Assembly (NCBI RefSeq): GCF_947495725.1
Contig: NZ_CANLZZ010000003.1
Span: 1-64,000, forward strand
Reading direction: 5' to 3'
DNA: 64,000 bases
Origin: an uncultured Lutibacter sp.
Lineage (GTDB): Bacteria > Bacteroidota > Bacteroidia > Flavobacteriales > Flavobacteriaceae
Shown: positions 60,303 to 64,000 of the stretch, piece by piece
Layout of the letters: every line of letters begins with the position of its first letter
How positions within the stretch are numbered: the first letter of the stretch is position 1
The notes under the pieces: generated by a model
Told to the model about the DNA's origin: nothing
Seen by the model: only the letters and a program-made list of their open reading frames with translations
The model's database searches: none
Made by a program: the position numbers and the translations under genes

Positions 60303-60310
60303 TATTTTTG
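60303..60310 (+). promoter_or_regulatory. -7 element of the cco structural operon
   Basis: TATTTTTG matches TAnnTTTG and is followed by TGTCTAAA, as at ccoI (TGTCGAAA). It lies 38 bases before the ccoS ATG; no clear -33 TTG. Confidence 0.65.
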
Positions 60311-60347
60311 TGTCTAAAAATCAAAAACAACTAATTAACTAAAAATA

Positions 60348-60539
60348 ATGGAAGTAGTTTACATAACAATTGGTGTAAGTATAATTGTTGCCATATTTTT
60401 TTTCATAGTATTTATTAAAACGGTTAAATCAGGACAGTATGATGATACTTATACTCCGTCTGTTAGAATGCTTTTTGATGACGAATTAGTTGTGGTAGAT
60501 AAGGTAGATAAGTCTAAAGAGGAAAATCAACAAGTTTAA
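60348..60539 (+). CDS. ccoS: cbb3 oxidase assembly protein CcoS
   Basis: The 63-residue protein has one N-terminal membrane segment (VYITIGVSIIVAIFFFIVFI) and, after KSGQYDD, a short soluble tail with the conserved MLFDDELV. CcoS helps insert Cu and haem b into CcoN. It sits between ccoI and ccoNO, its usual place. Confidence 0.92.
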   Translation: MEVVYITIGVSIIVAIFFFIVFIKTVKSGQYDDTYTPSVRMLFDDELVVVDKVDKSKEENQQV

Positions 60540-60569
60540 TAAATAATCATTTAAATTAATCAAATAAGT

Positions 60570-62738
60570 ATGGAAAAAGAACAGTTTTATTACGATAACA
60601 AGATCGTTAAAATGTTTCTTTGGGCTACAATTCTTTGGGGAGTTGTAGGTATGTTAGTAGGGCTTTTAGTAGCGCTACTTTTTGTATTCCCAGGATTATT
60701 AGAATTTGCCGGAGCAGATAATGCAATTTCGTGGCTAAGTTTTGGTAGATTACGACCTTTACACACAAATGCAGTTATATTTGCTTTTGTTGGTAATGGT
60801 ATTTTCCTAGGTGTGTATTATTCAACTCAAAGATTACTTAAAGCGCGAATGTTTAACGATGTTTTAAGTAGAATTCATTTTTGGGGATGGCAAGCAATTA
60901 TTGTAGCTGCAGCCATTACATTACCATTAGGTTTAACTTCATCTAAAGAATATGCAGAATTAGAATGGCCAATTGATATAGCGGTTGTTTTAATATGGGT
61001 AATTTTTGGAATTAATCTTATTGGTACTATTTTAAAACGTAGACAAAGGCATATTTATGTTGCAATTTGGTTTTATATTGCAACTCTTATAACAATTGCT
61101 GTTCTTTATATTTTTAATAACTTAGAAATGCCAGTAAGTGCATTTAAAAGTTACTCAGTTTATTCAGGAGTACAAGATGCTTTAGTGCAATGGTGGTATG
61201 GACATAATGCTGTGGCATTCTTTTTAACAACTCCAGTACTTGGTTTAATGTATTATTTTGTTCCTAAAGTAGCAAATAGACCTGTATATTCTTATAGACT
61301 TTCTATTATTCACTTTTGGACTTTAATTTTCCTATATATATGGGCTGGACCTCACCATTTATTATATACAGCACTACCAGAATGGGCTCAAAACTTGGGA
61401 ACAGTTTTTTCTGTAATGTTAATTTTCCCTTCATGGGGAGGTATGATTAATGGTTTATTAACACTTCGTGGTGCTTGGGACAAAGTTCGTGAAAATCCAG
61501 TATTAAAATTCTTTGTAGTTGCTATTACTGGTTATGGTATGGCAACATTTGAAGGGCCAATGTTATCGTTTAAAAACTTAAATGCAATAGGTCATTATAC
61601 AGATTGGATTGTTGGTCACGTACATATTGGAGCATTAGCTTGGAATGGTTTTATGATTGCTGGTATTGTTTATTGGTTAGCAGAAAAATTATGGAAAACT
61701 CCATTATATTCTAGAAAATTAGCAAACACACATTTTTGGTTAGGTACATTAGGAATTCTATTTTATGCAATTCCGTTATATGTTGCCGGGTTTACACAGG
61801 CATTTATGTGGAAACAATTCAATCCAGATGGAACATTAGTTTATGGTAACTTTCTTGAAACAGTTACACAAGTAATTCCAATGTATGCAATGCGTGCAAT
61901 TGGAGGAACCTTATATTTAACAGGTTTTATTTTATTAGCAATTAATGTTATTAAAACAGCTAAAGCAGGATCTGTTGTTGAAGATGAGTTGGCAGAAGCT
62001 GCTCCTTTGAAAAAAATTAGTGGTCAGCGAATTGCTGGAGAAGGTTTTCATACTTGGTTAGAAAGAAAAACAGTATTGTTTACAATTTTAACTACAATTG
62101 CTATTTTAATAGGTGGTTTGGTAGAAATTGTACCGTTAATGTTAGTAAAATCAAATATACCAACTATTGATAGTGTAAAACCGTATACTCCTTTAGAATT
62201 AGAAGGTAGAGATATTTATATTAGAGAAGGTTGTAATAACTGTCACTCTCAAATGATTAGACCTTTCCGTTCGGAAGTAGAACGTTATGGAGAGTATTCA
62301 AAAGCTGGTGAATTTGTATATGATTTTCCATTTTTATGGGGTTCTCGTAGAACAGGACCAGATGTACATAGAGTTGGAGGAAAGTATAATGACAACTGGC
62401 ATTTTAATCATATGTTAGATCCTCGTTCTACTTCACCAGGATCAATTATGCCACGTTATGCATGGTTAATTAAAAATGATATGAATGCATCGAATTTAGA
62501 GAATAAAATGGAAGGTTTAGTTTCATTAGGTGTTCCTTATTCAGTTGAAGATATAAGTGGTGCAAAACAGGCATTATTAGCGCAAGCTAAAGAAATTGAA
62601 GGTAATTTAAGACAGGATCCAGAATTTGTTAAAAATTATGGTTCAAGCAATATTCAAAACAAAGAAATTGTAGCTCTAATTGCATATTTACAGAGATTAG
62701 GTACGGATATAAAAGCAGGTAAAACGGCTTTAAAATAA
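60570..62738 (+). CDS. ccoNO: cbb3 cytochrome oxidase, fused CcoN-CcoO
   Basis: The 722-residue protein fuses the catalytic subunit CcoN (residues 1 to about 475; about 12-14 helices; His in RPLHTNAVIF, WWYGHNAVAFFL, GPHHLLYTALPEW, GHVHIGALAWNG) with CcoO, a membrane-anchored cytochrome c (from about 505), whose haem site is CNNCH (555-559) with the axial Met in the later IMPRYAW. It reduces O2 to water with high affinity and pumps protons. The fusion is typical for Bacteroidota. It follows ccoS by 30 bases. Confidence 0.95.
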   Translation: MEKEQFYYDNKIVKMFLWATILWGVVGMLVGLLVALLFVFPGLLEFAGADNAISWLSFGRLRPLHTNAVIFAFVGNGIFLGVYYSTQRLLKARMFNDVLSRIHFWGWQAIIVAAAITLPLGLTSSKEYAELEWPIDIAVVLIWVIFGINLIGTILKRRQRHIYVAIWFYIATLITIAVLYIFNNLEMPVSAFKSYSVYSGVQDALVQWWYGHNAVAFFLTTPVLGLMYYFVPKVANRPVYSYRLSIIHFWTLIFLYIWAGPHHLLYTALPEWAQNLGTVFSVMLIFPSWGGMINGLLTLRGAWDKVRENPVLKFFVVAITGYGMATFEGPMLSFKNLNAIGHYTDWIVGHVHIGALAWNGFMIAGIVYWLAEKLWKTPLYSRKLANTHFWLGTLGILFYAIPLYVAGFTQAFMWKQFNPDGTLVYGNFLETVTQVIPMYAMRAIGGTLYLTGFILLAINVIKTAKAGSVVEDELAEAAPLKKISGQRIAGEGFHTWLERKTVLFTILTTIAILIGGLVEIVPLMLVKSNIPTIDSVKPYTPLELEGRDIYIREGCNNCHSQMIRPFRSEVERYGEYSKAGEFVYDFPFLWGSRRTGPDVHRVGGKYNDNWHFNHMLDPRSTSPGSIMPRYAWLIKNDMNASNLENKMEGLVSLGVPYSVEDISGAKQALLAQAKEIEGNLRQDPEFVKNYGSSNIQNKEIVALIAYLQRLGTDIKAGKTALK

Positions 62739-62745
62739 ATAGTGT

Positions 62746-62943
62746 ATGTTAAAATTTATCAAACATAATTTAGAAGGTATTGATGGGGTTGAAATATATC
62801 CTATAATTTCATTAGTCTTATTCTTTTTAGTTTTTTCAGCAATGATATTATTTGTTTTTAAACTTCCGAAAAAAAGAATAGATAGCTTAAGTAATTTGCC
62901 TTTAGATAACGACATTAATAACAAAGAAATTGACCATGAATAA
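62746..62943 (+). CDS. ccoQ: cbb3 oxidase small subunit CcoQ-like
   Basis: The 65-residue protein has one membrane segment (IYPIISLVLFFLVFSAMILFVF) and then KLPKKRIDSLSNLPLD, a typical CcoQ tail. It stabilises the oxidase. Its end overlaps the start of ccoP by 8 bases (ATG 62936). Confidence 0.85.
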   Translation: MLKFIKHNLEGIDGVEIYPIISLVLFFLVFSAMILFVFKLPKKRIDSLSNLPLDNDINNKEIDHE

Positions 62944-63583
62944 AAATTCAGAAAACATATCGGGTTGGAAAAAGTTTATGAAATCTTTGACCAAAGCCCA
63001 CGAGTTAGGGACGGAGGAAGATATAATGTTAGACCATGATTATGATGGTATAAAAGAATTAGATAATGTATTGCCACCTTGGTGGTTATATGGGTTCTAT
63101 ATTACAATAGTAATTAGTGGTATTTACTATTATAATGTATTTACTAATCCAGAAAAGTACAATCAGGCAGAAGAGTTTGCAATTGAAGTTGCAGAAGGTA
63201 AAGCGGCAGTTGAAGCTTATAAAGAGGCAAACCCTCAATTATTTGATGATAGTAATATTGTAGCATTAACAGATGATGCTAGTATTGCCAAAGGTAAGGA
63301 GTTATTTGCTTCAAAAACATGTACGGCATGTCATTTAGTAGATTTAGGAGGAAGTATTGGTCCAAATCTTACTGATAATAAATGGGTTTTAGGTGGAGGA
63401 GTGAAAAATATTTATAACACTATATCTAAAGGAGGAAGACCTGGAAAGGGAATGATTGCCTGGGAAAGCACAATTAGTAGAGATGAAAGAATTTTACTTG
63501 CCAGCTATATTATTTCAATGCAAGGGTCAACACCGGCTACTCCAAAAGCTGCCGAAGGAGACATTGTTTGGCCAGAAGAATAA
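62936..63583 (+). CDS. ccoP: cbb3 oxidase subunit CcoP, single haem c
   Basis: From ATG 62936 (a TTG at 62930 would add two residues) the protein has 215 residues. N-terminal soluble part, one helix (PWWLYGFYITIVISGIYYYNVF), then one cytochrome c domain with CTACH (129-133) and the axial Met of GMIAW. CcoP proteins of proteobacteria usually carry two haem c sites; only one is seen here, as is common in Bacteroidota. It passes electrons to CcoO/CcoN. Confidence 0.92.
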   Translation: MNKNSENISGWKKFMKSLTKAHELGTEEDIMLDHDYDGIKELDNVLPPWWLYGFYITIVISGIYYYNVFTNPEKYNQAEEFAIEVAEGKAAVEAYKEANPQLFDDSNIVALTDDASIAKGKELFASKTCTACHLVDLGGSIGPNLTDNKWVLGGGVKNIYNTISKGGRPGKGMIAWESTISRDERILLASYIISMQGSTPATPKAAEGDIVWPEE

Positions 63584-63590
63584 TATTATA

Positions 63591-63615
63591 AACATCATTT
63601 ATATATAATGATGTT
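63591..63615 (+). terminator. Hairpin after ccoP
   Basis: AACATCAT pairs with ATGATGTT (63591-63598 with 63608-63615). Only a loose T-run follows (CACTATTTTT), so termination may be partial; ccoG has its own promoter downstream. Confidence 0.5.
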
Positions 63616-63716
63616 CACTATTTTTAGCTAGTAGTAAATTTGGGGAGTAAAGAAGTTGGTTTTTAAAAGATTAAATCAATTTCTTTTTTCCCCATTTTTT
63701 TGTTACAATGGTTTCG

Positions 63717-63745
63717 TTGTACTCCACGAAATAGACATAAATTTG
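63717..63745 (+). promoter_or_regulatory. Promoter of ccoG
   Basis: TTG (63717-63719), 18 bases, TAAATTTG (63738-63745), 33 bases before ATG 63779. No FNR-type palindrome is seen here, so ccoG may be expressed apart from ccoS-ccoP. Confidence 0.65.
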
Positions 63746-63778
63746 CAACACAAATTTTTATAAGTATTCAGAATTAAT

Positions 63779-64000
63779 ATGGAAAAAGAAAGTCAAGAAA
63801 AATTTAGAGATTCTATTGCTACAATTGATCAAAGTGGTAAAAGAAATTTCATTTATCCCAAAAAACCTAAAGGAATGTTTTATAAGTATCGAACTATTGT
63901 TAGTTGGGTACTTTTAGTAATATTATTGGTTTCTCCATTTATTAAAATAAAAGGGAATCAGTTTTTATTATTTAATATTTTAGAAAGAAAGTTTCATATT
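63779..64000 (+). CDS. ccoG: Cytochrome oxidase accessory protein CcoG, N-terminal part
   Basis: The gene runs off the window edge; 74 codons are visible. MEKESQEKFRDSIATIDQSG and RNFIYPKKPKGMFYKYRTIVSW, then a first membrane helix (VLLVILLVSPFIKIKG) fit the start of CcoG/FixG, a ferredoxin-like membrane protein that reduces copper for CcoN maturation. It is the last gene of the cbb3 cluster seen. Confidence 0.88.
   Translation, partial: MEKESQEKFRDSIATIDQSGKRNFIYPKKPKGMFYKYRTIVSWVLLVILLVSPFIKIKGNQFLLFNILERKFHI

Overview
The window is very AT-rich DNA from a member of the Bacteroidota, almost certainly a marine-type Flavobacteriaceae. The evidence is TTG-N17-19-TAnnTTTG promoters, few Shine-Dalgarno sequences, a fused CcoN/CcoO cytochrome cbb3 subunit, a trio of SurA-like foldases, and conserved flavobacterial housekeeping genes (START-like protein, DUF493, DUF3822, YqgE, FIST protein). 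I cannot name the genus from sequence alone.

Layout. Positions 1-297 hold the end of an OmpA-type gene. Positions about 943-34455 are a 33.5 kb genomic island integrated into a tRNA-Met(CAU) gene. The intact tRNA is at the right end (34412-34484, minus strand). A 51-bp copy of its 3' half (49/51 identical) lies at the left end (943-993). A tyrosine integrase sits next to the intact tRNA, and a pair of CGTATGCA repeats spaced 12 bp apart lies just inside each end. From 34.5 kb to the right edge is ordinary chromosome: START-like protein, class IV aminotransferase, YqgE, HU, fmt-recQ-ATPase, DUF493, three peptidyl-prolyl isomerases, MoxR ATPase, rsmD, a RecD-like helicase, a FIST/histidine-kinase pair, ybaB, oligopeptidase B, a possible sulfonolipid gene pair, and an FNR-type regulator facing ccoI-ccoS-ccoNO-ccoQ-ccoP-ccoG.

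Island cargo, left to right. (1) A tightly overlapping cassette holds a QueC-type 7-cyano-7-deazaguanine synthase, two GT-A glycosyltransferases, and a 1062-residue protein that joins a kinase-like domain, two GT-A domains and a radical-SAM domain with extra C-terminal cysteines. I know of no described system with this make-up, and it is my main candidate for something new. (2) A cassette holds a small HNH nuclease, an unknown protein and a DUF4407 membrane/coiled-coil protein. (3) Next come a decayed gene and a macro-domain-like protein. (4) A type 1 BREX operon follows: HTH regulator-brxA-brxB-brxC-[PD-(D/E)XK]-pglX-[104 aa]-[HIRAN]-[NERD/helicase-like]-[TPR-CSD-S1]-pglZ-brxL, with five accessory genes inserted between the core genes. 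(5) The right end holds a stand-alone integrase-like core-binding domain, a Fic protein behind an array of GTTTTTCAC repeats, and an unknown gene next to the integrase. A decayed piece of that unknown gene lies upstream of fic.

How the parts work together. BREX combines PglX methylation with PglZ, BrxC and BrxL to exclude phage. The other island cassettes are plausibly further defence or modification modules carried by the same element. On the chromosome, the FNR-like gene and the cbb3 oxidase genes share a palindrome, ATGAT-N4-ATCAT. It sits exactly 32 bp upstream of a TAnnTTTG element at both ccoI and ccoS, which suggests oxygen control of the terminal oxidase.
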